From positions 1 to 6,141 of the forward strand of contig JAEYIG010000110.1 in assembly GCA_023409175.1 (NCBI GenBank): 6,141 nucleotides of DNA. Direction: 5' to 3'. Both the position numbers and the translations under genes were made by a program. The notes under the pieces were generated by a model. That model was not told the DNA's origin. It worked only from the letters and a program-made list of their open reading frames with translations, and made no database searches. Source of the stretch: Pseudomonadota bacterium. GTDB taxonomy: Bacteria > Pseudomonadota > Gammaproteobacteria > Burkholderiales > Burkholderiaceae_D. Below are positions 1-6,129 of the stretch, piece after piece (position 1 is the stretch's first letter; the number at the start of each line of letters is the position of its first letter).

Positions 1-33
1 CATGAAAAATTCAAAGATTACTTCAAGAAATAA
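1..33 (+). CDS. 3' end of an unidentified upstream gene (partial)
   Basis: Reading frame 1 gives ten codons (HEKFKDYFKK) followed by TAA at 31-33, and then 21 bases to the apt start with the apt ribosome binding site between. A short basic, aromatic C-terminus on the same strand and close to apt fits an upstream operon member. The fragment is far too short to identify. An MTA phosphorylase or a purine permease would suit the apt-mtnA context, but that is a guess from context only, and the frame could be open by chance. Confidence 0.4.
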   Translation, partial: HEKFKDYFKK

Positions 34-54
34 AGCATTGGACAAGGAACAGAA

Positions 55-585
55 ATGACGTCTTTAACCTCTTTCATTCGCACCATCCCCGACTACCCGC
101 ACAAGGGTGTCAAGTTTCGGGACATCACTACCTTGTTGCATAACCCTGTCGGACTCAAATCGGCTGTCGACCAGCTGGTCGAACACTACAAGGGCCAGAA
201 AATCGACCGGATCGCCGTGATTGAATCCCGGGGATTTCTTCTGGGGGCGCCACTTGCATACCTGTTGAATGCCAGTCTTGTACTGATCCGTAAAAAAGGA
301 AAACTTCCCTCCAAGACGATCGCTGAAGATTACGATCTTGAATACGGGTCCAGTACCATAGAAGTTCATACCGATGCTATCAATCCGGGTGAAAAGGTAT
401 TGCTGATTGATGATTTGCTGGCAACCGGAGGTACAGCAGAAGCAGCCGTTAAACTGGTCAGGAAATGCGGTGGCGATGTGATTGAATGCGCTTTTCTGGT
501 CAATCTGCCGGAATTGAAAGGTGACGAACGCCTGAAAAATCTCGGGTGTCAGACCTTTGCGTTGTGTGAATTTGATGGAGAATAA
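55..585 (+). CDS. apt: Adenine phosphoribosyltransferase
   Basis: This 176-residue cytoplasmic enzyme converts adenine and PRPP to AMP and pyrophosphate, the adenine salvage step. The N-terminus (SFIRTIPDYPHKGVKFRDIT, residues 6-25) is the typical Apt adenine-side segment. ESRGF at residues 57-61 is the conserved Apt signature, and VLLIDDLLATGGTAEA at about 115-130 is the PRPP-binding loop of type I phosphoribosyltransferases. The length matches the usual 170-185 residues. The ATG at 55 is preceded by AAGGAA at 44-49, five bases upstream, which supports this start. mtnA follows after 4 bases, so the two are almost certainly cotranscribed and probably translationally coupled. Adenine is one of the two products of methylthioadenosine phosphorolysis and MtnA uses the other, so the pairing makes metabolic sense. 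No promoter for this gene is visible in the window. Confidence 0.96.
   Translation: MTSLTSFIRTIPDYPHKGVKFRDITTLLHNPVGLKSAVDQLVEHYKGQKIDRIAVIESRGFLLGAPLAYLLNASLVLIRKKGKLPSKTIAEDYDLEYGSSTIEVHTDAINPGEKVLLIDDLLATGGTAEAAVKLVRKCGGDVIECAFLVNLPELKGDERLKNLGCQTFALCEFDGE
577..580 (+). promoter_or_regulatory. Ribosome binding site deciding the mtnA start, inside the apt 3' end
   Basis: GGAG at 577-580 lies 9 bases before the ATG at 590. The two in-frame upstream candidates (TTG at 557, ATG at 575) lie inside apt and have no purine-rich motif before them. The site overlaps the last apt codons, so ribosomes finishing apt are well placed to start mtnA. Confidence 0.7.
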
Positions 586-589
586 AACA

Positions 590-1648
590 ATGGGCAATCG
601 GGTAGAAACGCTTCGCTGGAACGGTAAAGCCATTGAAATGATTGACCAGCGAATCCTTCCGCATCGTATTGAATACCTTGCCTGTGATTCGGCACAAAGC
701 GTCGCCGACGCCATACGCGATATGGTTGTCCGTGGCGCACCCGCTATTGGTGTTGCGGCCGCTTATGGCATTGCGCTTGAAGCCATCCGTCAGAAAGAAC
801 AAACTCTTCCCGTATTTTCCCGTCATATGGAGGCAGGATTTGCTGCACTTGCTGCCAGCCGCCCGACAGCAGTCAACCTGTTTTGGGCACTGGACAGGAT
901 GCGCAAGCTCTGGAATGCCCATTCGGATCAGGACGTGAAATCGCTGGCCGACATTTTCCTGCAAGCCGCCCATCGCATTCTGGAAGAAGACATCCGGATC
1001 AATCGGGCAATGGGGGAGTACGGCGCGAATCTGTTACAGGATGGCATGCGTGTTTTGACTCATTGCAATGCAGGCGCTCTGGCGACAGCCGGACACGGAA
1101 CAGCACTGGGCGTTTTCCGATCAGCGGTTGAAGGCGGCAAACACATTTCCGTTTTCGCCGATGAAACACGACCTTTTTTGCAAGGTGCCAGATTGACCGC
1201 ATGGGAAATGGTTCAGGAAAACATCCCGGTAACCCTGATTACCGACAATATGTCGGGACATCTGATGAGCCGGGGAGAAATCGACGCGGTTGTCGTTGGT
1301 ACCGACCGGGTCGCCGCCAACGGTGACGTCGCCAACAAAATCGGTACGTATATGGTTGCCGTACTGGCAAAGCGTCACAATATTCCCTTTTACGTTGCCT
1401 GCCCGATTTCCACGATCGATTTGTCTTTGGCAACCGGCGATGAAATCCCCATCGAAGAACGCAACATTGATGAAGTGAAAGGCTTCAGGGATTGCCACTG
1501 GGCACCGGAAGGTGTTTCAATCCGAAATCCGGCATTCGATGTCACACCAGCTGAACTCGTTACTGCCCTGATCACGGAAAAAGGCATTGTCAGTAACGAA
1601 ACCCTGATGTCTGGCGGACTGGCTGAATTTGTCTCGGAAAACCAGTAA
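590..1648 (+). CDS. mtnA: S-methyl-5-thioribose-1-phosphate isomerase
   Basis: MtnA converts methylthioribose-1-phosphate to methylthioribulose-1-phosphate in methionine salvage and belongs to the eIF2B alpha/beta/delta-like fold family. From the ATG at 590 it has 352 residues, the usual length. Visible motifs (numbered from this start) are the phosphate-binding segment VVRGAPAIG at about 46-54, THCNAGALATAGHGTALG with the catalytic Cys at 159, DETRPFLQGARLTAWE at about 191-206, TDNMSGHLM at about 218-226, and GTDRVAANGDVANKIGTY with the catalytic Asp at 239. B. subtilis MtnA uses Cys160 and Asp240, so both catalytic residues are present at matching spacing. The frame stays open upstream to 557, but the ribosome binding site favours 590. 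The stop abuts the murB stop on the other strand, with no room for a terminator. The eIF2B-like paralogues are less likely because of the intact Cys/Asp pair. Confidence 0.95.
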   Translation: MGNRVETLRWNGKAIEMIDQRILPHRIEYLACDSAQSVADAIRDMVVRGAPAIGVAAAYGIALEAIRQKEQTLPVFSRHMEAGFAALAASRPTAVNLFWALDRMRKLWNAHSDQDVKSLADIFLQAAHRILEEDIRINRAMGEYGANLLQDGMRVLTHCNAGALATAGHGTALGVFRSAVEGGKHISVFADETRPFLQGARLTAWEMVQENIPVTLITDNMSGHLMSRGEIDAVVVGTDRVAANGDVANKIGTYMVAVLAKRHNIPFYVACPISTIDLSLATGDEIPIEERNIDEVKGFRDCHWAPEGVSIRNPAFDVTPAELVTALITEKGIVSNETLMSGGLAEFVSENQ

Positions 1649-2677
1649 TCAGACAAAAACCGGCTCAGGTACGAGCTTGACCGCAAATTTGTCGAAGACA
1701 TCCTTTTTGATCGCTTCCGACAATTCGACAATTTCCCTGCCGGATGCCCCCCCCCGGTTGATCAGGACAAGCGCCTGTGTTTCGCAAACTCCGGCATTCC
1801 CGAACGGTTTGCCTTTCCAACCGCATTGATCGATCAGCCACCCTGCCGCCAGCCTGAAACTGCCGTCAGCCTGTTCATAAGCGGGGATAGCCGGATAATT
1901 CTTTTTCAGTTCCAGCCATTTTTCACGACTGACCGTGGGATTGTTGAAAAAACTGCCTGCATTGCCTGCCACAGCCGGGTCAGGCAGTTTGCGTTTGCGG
2001 ATATCGATGATGACCTGACTGATTTCTCCGGCTTTCGGATTATCCATGTTCCGGCTGGCCAACTCTCTTTCCACTTCAGCATAAGATACGTTGGGTTTCC
2101 AGACCTTTGGCAAGGCAAAACAGACTTCCAGAATAATGTAACGGTCTCTCTGATTCGTCTTGAAAATACTGTTTCGATAGGAAAAACAGCAGTCGGCCTT
2201 CGATAATTCAACAATCTTGCCATCCCTGAAGTCAAAAGCTTTCAGGGAGAAAAAACAATCCTTCAATTCGGAGCCATACGCCCCGATATTCTGGACAGGA
2301 GCGGCTCCTACCGTTCCCGGAATCCATGAAAGGTTTTCCAGCCCGCCCAACCCTTTCTGCAAGGTCCATATGACCAGGTCATGCCACTTTTCCCCAGCGG
2401 ATGCCCGGACGTAAACGGCGTCATCATCTTCCCCGTCGATGGAGATCCCTTTCATGAGCATATGCAAAACCAGCCCCTTGAAATGATCAGTCAAAAGAAG
2501 GTTGCTGCCTCCTCCGAGAACAAGCCTTGGCACAGACATCAGCTCCGTGTCCCGATACACCTGCAAAAGGTCATCGGCAGAAAGCACTTCCATATAAACA
2601 GAAGCAGTCGCATCAATGCCGAATGTATTAAAAGGACGAAGTGAAAAATCGCGTTTCAGGTATAGCATGGATTTCAT
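1649..2677 (-). CDS. murB: UDP-N-acetylenolpyruvoylglucosamine reductase
   Basis: MurB is the cytoplasmic FAD enzyme that uses NADPH to reduce UDP-GlcNAc-enolpyruvate to UDP-MurNAc, the second committed step of peptidoglycan precursor synthesis. The 342 residues equal the length of E. coli MurB. The FAD domain shows FNTFGIDATA at 16-25, the LGGGSNLLLTD loop at 54-64, and IPGTVGAAPVQNIGAYGSE at 119-137. SYRNSIFK carries the conserved Arg168, AGNAGSFFNNP carries the catalytic proton donor Ser242, and the C-terminal KLVPEPVFV carries the catalytic Glu338. The ATG at 2677 gives the family's usual N-terminus. An ATG at 2668 is an alternative, and neither has a strong Shine-Dalgarno. The gene diverges from yajQ and converges on mtnA. 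A run of nine G on the coding strand (complement of 1747-1755) falls in NRGGASG, and the frame is intact across it. Confidence 0.97.
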   Translation of the reverse strand: MKSMLYLKRDFSLRPFNTFGIDATASVYMEVLSADDLLQVYRDTELMSVPRLVLGGGSNLLLTDHFKGLVLHMLMKGISIDGEDDDAVYVRASAGEKWHDLVIWTLQKGLGGLENLSWIPGTVGAAPVQNIGAYGSELKDCFFSLKAFDFRDGKIVELSKADCCFSYRNSIFKTNQRDRYIILEVCFALPKVWKPNVSYAEVERELASRNMDNPKAGEISQVIIDIRKRKLPDPAVAGNAGSFFNNPTVSREKWLELKKNYPAIPAYEQADGSFRLAAGWLIDQCGWKGKPFGNAGVCETQALVLINRGGASGREIVELSEAIKKDVFDKFAVKLVPEPVFV

Positions 2678-2730
2678 GAATTTATAAACCGGTCAAGGTA
2701 CCCAAGGTAGCCGTTCACAATTTTGTTCGA

Positions 2731-2736
2731 TACAAT
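2731..2736 (+). promoter_or_regulatory. Possible -10 element for yajQ
   Basis: TACAAT matches five of six positions of the sigma70 -10 consensus and lies 64 bases before the yajQ ATG in the 122-base divergent murB-yajQ gap. No good -35 hexamer sits 16-18 bases upstream. TTCACA at 2714-2719 is only 11 bases away. The call is therefore weak. I could not find a convincing murB promoter on the other strand of the same gap. Confidence 0.3.
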
Positions 2737-2787
2737 AGACAGTTATCATCTTAATGACTATTGACGTCTTCTGTCGAGAAAATAAAC

Positions 2788-2793
2788 GAAAGG
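2788..2793 (+). promoter_or_regulatory. Ribosome binding site fixing the yajQ start
   Basis: GAAAGG ends 6 bases before the ATG at 2800, which begins the family-typical MPSFD. The frame is open upstream to a TTG at 2761, but that would add 13 residues not seen in the family. Confidence 0.7.
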
Positions 2794-2799
2794 TTAGCT

Positions 2800-3285
2800 A
2801 TGCCATCTTTTGATGTAGTTTCCGAAGCCAATATGGTAGAAGTCCGCAACGCCGTCGACCAGACCAACAAGGAAATCGGCACCCGCTTCGATTTCAGGGG
2901 CAGCGACGCCCGTGTTGAACAAAAAGAAAATGAATTGACCGTTTTTGCCGACTCCGACTTCCAGCTGAATCAGGTGAAAGACGTCCTGAACAACAAAATG
3001 ACGAAACGGAAAGTCGACATCCGTTTCATGGATGAAGGAAAAGTCCAGAAGATCGGCGGCGACAAGGTCAAACAGGTCGTCTCCATCAAAAACGGCATCC
3101 AGTCGGACAGTGCCAAAAAGATCGTCAAACTGGTCAAGGACAGCAAGCTGAAAGTCCAGGCCAGCATTCAGGGCGATGCCGTCAGGGTGGCAGGCGCCAA
3201 ACGGGACGACCTTCAATCCACCATGGCGATGCTTCGCAAGGAAGTCAGTGACCTCCCATTGGAATTCAACAATTTCCGCGACTAA
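2800..3285 (+). CDS. yajQ: YajQ-family nucleotide-binding protein
   Basis: The product has 161 residues from the ATG at 2800, the usual YajQ length. It begins [20 protein letters not shown], a close match to the conserved family N-terminus, followed by [10 protein letters not shown] at about 28-37 and a C-terminus ending [10 protein letters not shown]. YajQ proteins are small cytosolic proteins with two ferredoxin/RRM-like halves. Family members bind nucleotides or RNA, and some in Xanthomonas and Pseudomonas bind cyclic di-GMP and act as effectors that influence transcription. Nothing here shows which ligand this one uses. The gene stands alone on its strand, divergent from murB, and ends in a strong hairpin terminator 6 bases past its stop, so it is probably monocistronic. 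The family assignment is secure and the exact function is not. Confidence 0.94.
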   Translation: MPSFDVVSEANMVEVRNAVDQTNKEIGTRFDFRGSDARVEQKENELTVFADSDFQLNQVKDVLNNKMTKRKVDIRFMDEGKVQKIGGDKVKQVVSIKNGIQSDSAKKIVKLVKDSKLKVQASIQGDAVRVAGAKRDDLQSTMAMLRKEVSDLPLEFNNFRD

Positions 3286-3325
3286 AAAAAAGCCGCCTGT
3301 TCATTCAGGCGGCATTCTTTTTCTT
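3284..3325. terminator. Bidirectional intrinsic terminator between yajQ and aroG
   Basis: Perfect 8-bp arms GCCGCCTG (3292-3299) and CAGGCGGC (3306-3313) enclose the loop TTCATT. On the + strand a T-rich stretch follows (3315-3325). On the - strand the eight A at 3284-3291 become an uninterrupted T tract. The hairpin sits 6 bases past the yajQ stop and 14 bases past the aroG stop, so it can terminate both converging genes. Confidence 0.93.
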
Positions 3326-3327
3326 CA

Positions 3328-4389
3328 TCATTTTTTCAACACATCCCTGCGACGTTTAACTGTTTCTGCCAGTTGGCCCAGCAATTTACTGCTGTCTTCC
3401 CAACCAATGCAGGCGTCCGTTACGGATTGGCCGTACACCAGTTTCTTCCCGACTTCGTGATCCTGACGGCCACCGACAAGATTCGACTCGATCATCAGGC
3501 CGAAAATCCGGTCATCCCCATTGGCGATATTCTTGCCGACTTCCAGAGATACCGGCACCTGGTTTTCCGCTTTCTTGGAACTGTTTCCATGGGAGGCATC
3601 GATCATGATCCTTGGTGAAAGCCCTGCCGCCTCAACCGCCTTGGCAGCATCGTTGATACTGGCAATATCGTAATTCGGCTTGTAACCGCCACGAAGAATG
3701 ATATGGCAATCCTTATTCCCCTGCGTTTCGAAAATGGCCGTATGACCGCCTTTCGTGACGGAAAGGAAATGGTGAGGATGCGACGCCGCCTTGATGGCAT
3801 CTATGGCGATCTTGATATTGCCGTCAGTGCCATTCTTGAATCCGACAGGACAGGACAGGCCCGAAGACAGTTCCCGGTGAACCTGCGATTCTGTCGTTCT
3901 TGCGCCGATTGCCCCCCAGCTGATCATGTCGGCCACGTACTGAGGGCTGATCATGTCGAGGTATTCCGTTGCGGCAGGCAGACCCAGTTCATTGACATCT
4001 CTCAGCAATTCGCGGGCAATATGCAAGCCTTCATTGATACGGTAGCTGTGATCCATGAAAGGATCATTGATCAGGCCCTTCCAGCCGATTGTCGTGCGTG
4101 GCTTTTCGAAATACACGCGCATCACGACGACCAGTTCGTCACCATAACGTTCTTTTTCTTCAGCCAGACGGTGAGCGTATTCCATTGCCGCTTTTGGATC
4201 GTGTATGGAGCAGGGCCCGATAATTACGACAAGCCGATCGTCCTGATTGTGCAAAATGCGATGAATCGCGTTTCTGCAACCCGAAACCGTTTCGGCCGCC
4301 TTTTCCTCGCAAGGAAATTCACGGATCAGGTGAGAGGGAGGTGTCAGTTCTTTCATAGCAAGAATTCTCAAATCGTCTGTAGTTTCCAT
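3328..4389 (-). CDS. aroG: 3-deoxy-7-phosphoheptulonate (DAHP) synthase, AroG type
   Basis: This 353-residue class I-alpha DAHP synthase condenses phosphoenolpyruvate and erythrose-4-phosphate, the first step of the shikimate pathway to Phe, Tyr and Trp. It aligns almost without gaps to E. coli AroG with a one-residue offset. The metal ligands are present at Cys60 (IGPCSIHDP), His267 (DASHGNSS), Glu301 (MIESN) and Asp325 (SVTDACIGWE). The substrate segments VYFEKPRTTIGWKGL at 92-106 and GARTTESQVHRE at 162-173 are intact. Residues forming the Phe allosteric pocket in AroG are retained: Asp5-Asp6 near the N-terminus, Pro149, Gln150, Ser179, Phe208 and Ser210. The AroG Val221 position is Phe220 here. 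Phe-type feedback is therefore likely, although specificity cannot be proved by eye. GGAAAG at 4393-4398 precedes the ATG. The gene lies downstream of an aromatic leader peptide and a terminator hairpin, so transcription attenuation is expected as well. Confidence 0.96.
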   Translation of the reverse strand: METTDDLRILAMKELTPPSHLIREFPCEEKAAETVSGCRNAIHRILHNQDDRLVVIIGPCSIHDPKAAMEYAHRLAEEKERYGDELVVVMRVYFEKPRTTIGWKGLINDPFMDHSYRINEGLHIARELLRDVNELGLPAATEYLDMISPQYVADMISWGAIGARTTESQVHRELSSGLSCPVGFKNGTDGNIKIAIDAIKAASHPHHFLSVTKGGHTAIFETQGNKDCHIILRGGYKPNYDIASINDAAKAVEAAGLSPRIMIDASHGNSSKKAENQVPVSLEVGKNIANGDDRIFGLMIESNLVGGRQDHEVGKKLVYGQSVTDACIGWEDSSKLLGQLAETVKRRRDVLKK

Positions 4390-4412
4390 GATCTTTCCAG
4401 TCTTGATAAAAC

Positions 4413-4441
4413 AAAAAAACCGCCAGATCCTGGCGGTTTTT
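4413..4441 (-). terminator. Attenuator terminator hairpin upstream of aroG
   Basis: Read on the - strand, CCGCCAG (4436-4430), loop GAT, and CTGGCGG (4426-4420) form a 7-bp GC-rich stem. Flanking A5 (4441-4437) and the T tract extend the pairing to 12 bp, and seven T (4419-4413) follow directly. It lies 24 bases past the leader-peptide stop and 23 bases before the aroG ATG, just upstream of the aroG ribosome binding site. This is the position of the terminator in a leader-peptide attenuator. It could instead simply end tldD transcripts, but it lies 190 bases beyond the tldD stop and downstream of a promoter. Confidence 0.88.
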
Positions 4442-4460
4442 AGAATGTGGTTTGTTCTCT

Positions 4461-4544
4461 TTATCCGAGCGCTTGCCGCTTCTCCACCGCCTTTGGGCTG
4501 GAATAGCTAAAGTAAAAAAACCAGAAATAAGCGAAGTTGAACAT
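4461..4544 (-). CDS. Aromatic-rich leader peptide of the aroG attenuator
   Basis: A 27-codon frame runs from the ATG at 4544-4542 to the TAA at 4463-4461. Its first 14 residues are MFNFAYFWFFYFSY: six Phe, three Tyr and one Trp, so ten of residues 2-14 are aromatic. A non-aromatic, charged tail of 13 residues ends in KRQALG. Such clustering of the pathway's end-product residues just before a terminator hairpin and a biosynthetic gene is the hallmark of ribosome-mediated attenuation, as in E. coli pheL and trpL. The inferred role is that ribosome stalling at scarce charged tRNA-Phe, -Tyr or -Trp prevents terminator formation and lets aroG be transcribed. The peptide itself probably has no function. 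The Shine-Dalgarno is weak (only ACGAAA nearby). The frame is too short for ordinary gene calling. Confidence 0.82.
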   Translation of the reverse strand: MFNFAYFWFFYFSYSSPKAVEKRQALG

Positions 4545-4581
4545 ATTTTCGTGGCAAGCAGTTTCGTTAATCTATTTATTT

Positions 4582-4610
4582 ATTCTATACCAAGTTTTCA
4601 AGTCTGACAA
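4582..4610 (-). promoter_or_regulatory. Sigma70-type promoter of the leader-aroG transcript
   Basis: On the - strand, TTGTCA (4610-4605) and TAGAAT (4587-4582) are separated by exactly 17 bases, and each has one mismatch to consensus. Upstream, 4611-4630 consists almost wholly of A and T tracts and may act as an UP element. Transcription should start near 4575, about 30 bases before the leader-peptide ATG. The -35 element is only 20 bases beyond the tldD stop. Confidence 0.75.
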
Positions 4611-4630
4611 AAAATTTTCTTTTTTTGTTT

Positions 4631-6091
4631 TCAAACCGTTCCGCCGACTGTGACATCTTCGATACGAAGCGTCGGCTGGCCGACTCCGACAGGAACGCTC
4701 TGGCCTTCCTTTCCGCAGACACCCACTCCGGAATCCAGTTCCATATCGTTACCGACCATCGTAACACGTTTCAAAATATCGGGCCCGTTACCCACCAGCG
4801 TCGCTCCCTTGACCGGATAAGCCAGTTTGCCATTTTCAATGACATACGCTTCGCTGGCGGAAAAAACGAACTTGCCGTTGGTGATATCGACCTGGCCGCC
4901 GCCGAAATTGGCCGCATACAAACCGTTCTTGACCGAGGCGATGATCTCTTCAGGATTTTTGTCGCCAGCCAGCATGAAAGTGTTCGTCATCCGGGGCATC
5001 GGCAAATGGGCGAACGACTCACGGCGTGCATTTCCCGTTACCCCCATATTCATCAGCCGGGCGTTAAGGGTATCCTGCAAATAGCCTTTCAGAATACCGT
5101 TCTCGATCAATACCGTTCTTTGGGTCGGATTGCCTTCGTCATCCATATTCAGAGAACCGCGCCGGTTTTGGATTGAACCGTCATCGACGACCGTGATGCC
5201 ATCGGCAGCCACTTTTTCCCCGAGCCTGCCGGAAAAGGCACTGGAACCCTTGCGGTTGAAATCGCCTTCCAGACCGTGGCCGATCGCCTCATGAAGTAAA
5301 ACTCCGGGCCAGCCCGAACCGAGAACAACCGTCATCGGCCCTGCCGGTGCTGGCTTCGCTTCCAGATTGATCAGGGCCGAGCGGGTCGCTTCGTTCACAT
5401 AATGACGGATAAGGTCGTCCGTAAAATAAGCGTAACCGTAACGGCCACCGCCTCCACTGCTACCCATTTCACGCCGTCCGCCCTGTTCTGCGATTACCGT
5501 AACAGACAAACGAATTAACGGCCTGACATCTGCCGCCAAGACACCATCACTACGTGCAACCATAACGACATCGAACTCACCAGCCAGTCCCGCCATGACC
5601 TGAACGATGCGCGGATCAGCCGCTCTTGCCAGTTTCTCCACTTTTTCAAGCAATGCCACCTTTTCAGCCGCACTGATCGTTTGCAACGGGTCTTGCGGAA
5701 TATAAAGGGACCGGTTCCTTACCGATTTTATCGTGGAGGCCAGTTTGACTTTACCTTCCCCCTGACTGCCGATAGTACGGGTCGCTTTGGCAGCTTCTTC
5801 CAGGGCAATCGCCGAAATGTCGTCTGAATAGGAAAAAGCCGTCTTGTCCCCGGCAACCGCCCGGACGCCAACCCCCTGATCAATGGAAAAGCTGCCTGTT
5901 TTGACGATCCCCTCTTCGAGGCCCCAGCTTTCGTTTTTGGTGAACTGGAAATACAGGTCGGCATAGTCAACCTGATGGTTGAATATCGTTCCCATAGCCT
6001 GGATCAGGGCAGGCTCATCCAGTCCGAAAGGCTCCAGAAGGATGGACTTGGCAAGATCAAGACTGTCTTTTTCGGTGATTTGCGATGGCAT
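4631..6091 (-). CDS. tldD: TldD metalloprotease subunit
   Basis: The 486-residue protein matches E. coli TldD (481 residues) along its whole visible length. TldD pairs with TldE/PmbA in a cytoplasmic zinc protease that cleaves unfolded peptides. In E. coli it matures microcin B17 and degrades the antitoxin CcdA. The zinc motif HEAIGH is at 267-272 within [18 protein letters not shown]. The third ligand expected from E. coli is the Cys of GVCGKEGQS, at 459 here. Other family blocks are [10 protein letters not shown] at 286-296, [12 protein letters not shown] at 363-374 and NFGGGQVDI at 395-403. The ending VTVGGTV matches the family C-terminus, so the gene is complete. AGAGGA (6105-6100) precedes the ATG by 8 bases and supports the start. 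The partner tldE is not in the window. No convincing hairpin terminator lies between its stop and the aroG promoter. Confidence 0.97.
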   Translation of the reverse strand: MPSQITEKDSLDLAKSILLEPFGLDEPALIQAMGTIFNHQVDYADLYFQFTKNESWGLEEGIVKTGSFSIDQGVGVRAVAGDKTAFSYSDDISAIALEEAAKATRTIGSQGEGKVKLASTIKSVRNRSLYIPQDPLQTISAAEKVALLEKVEKLARAADPRIVQVMAGLAGEFDVVMVARSDGVLAADVRPLIRLSVTVIAEQGGRREMGSSGGGGRYGYAYFTDDLIRHYVNEATRSALINLEAKPAPAGPMTVVLGSGWPGVLLHEAIGHGLEGDFNRKGSSAFSGRLGEKVAADGITVVDDGSIQNRRGSLNMDDEGNPTQRTVLIENGILKGYLQDTLNARLMNMGVTGNARRESFAHLPMPRMTNTFMLAGDKNPEEIIASVKNGLYAANFGGGQVDITNGKFVFSASEAYVIENGKLAYPVKGATLVGNGPDILKRVTMVGNDMELDSGVGVCGKEGQSVPVGVGQPTLRIEDVTVGGTV

Positions 6092-6107
6092 GAAGAAAAT
6101 CCTCTAT

Positions 6108-6129
6108 ATCGGTTCAGGTACCGATTGTA
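6108..6129 (-). promoter_or_regulatory. Possible -10 element and inverted repeat upstream of tldD
   Basis: On the - strand, TACAAT (6129-6124) resembles a -10 element 33 bases before the tldD ATG, but any -35 would fall outside the window. It overlaps a perfect 6-bp inverted repeat, ATCGGT (6108-6113) and ACCGAT (6120-6125), around TCAGGT. The repeat might be an operator or a small 5' leader hairpin, or chance. Confidence 0.3.

Noticed and set aside
557..589. Longer mtnA starting at TTG 557 or ATG 575
   Set aside because: Both candidates lie inside apt without a Shine-Dalgarno. The ATG at 590 has GGAG 9 bases upstream and puts the catalytic residues at the positions expected from B. subtilis MtnA.
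64..714. 216-codon open frame on the - strand opposite apt
   Set aside because: It lies antisense to a confidently identified apt and the start of mtnA. The translation resembles no family and is low in recognisable motifs. It is a shadow frame.
2761..2799. yajQ starting at TTG 2761
   Set aside because: The family N-terminus begins at MPSFD (ATG 2800), which has a good ribosome binding site. TTGACG at 2761 also looks like a -35 hexamer but has no -10 at the right distance.
3703..4443. 246-codon open frame on the + strand opposite aroG
   Set aside because: It is entirely antisense to aroG with its intact metal ligands, runs through the attenuator hairpin, and its translation shows no domain.
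4601..4628. AT-only hairpin just after the tldD stop as a tldD terminator
   Set aside because: The arms ACAAAAAA and TTTTTTGT are nearly all A-T pairs and would be unstable. The segment is better explained as A/T tracts next to the aroG promoter.
4625..5176. 183-codon open frame on the + strand opposite tldD
   Set aside because: It is antisense to the conserved C-terminal third of tldD, with no ribosome binding site or recognisable motif.
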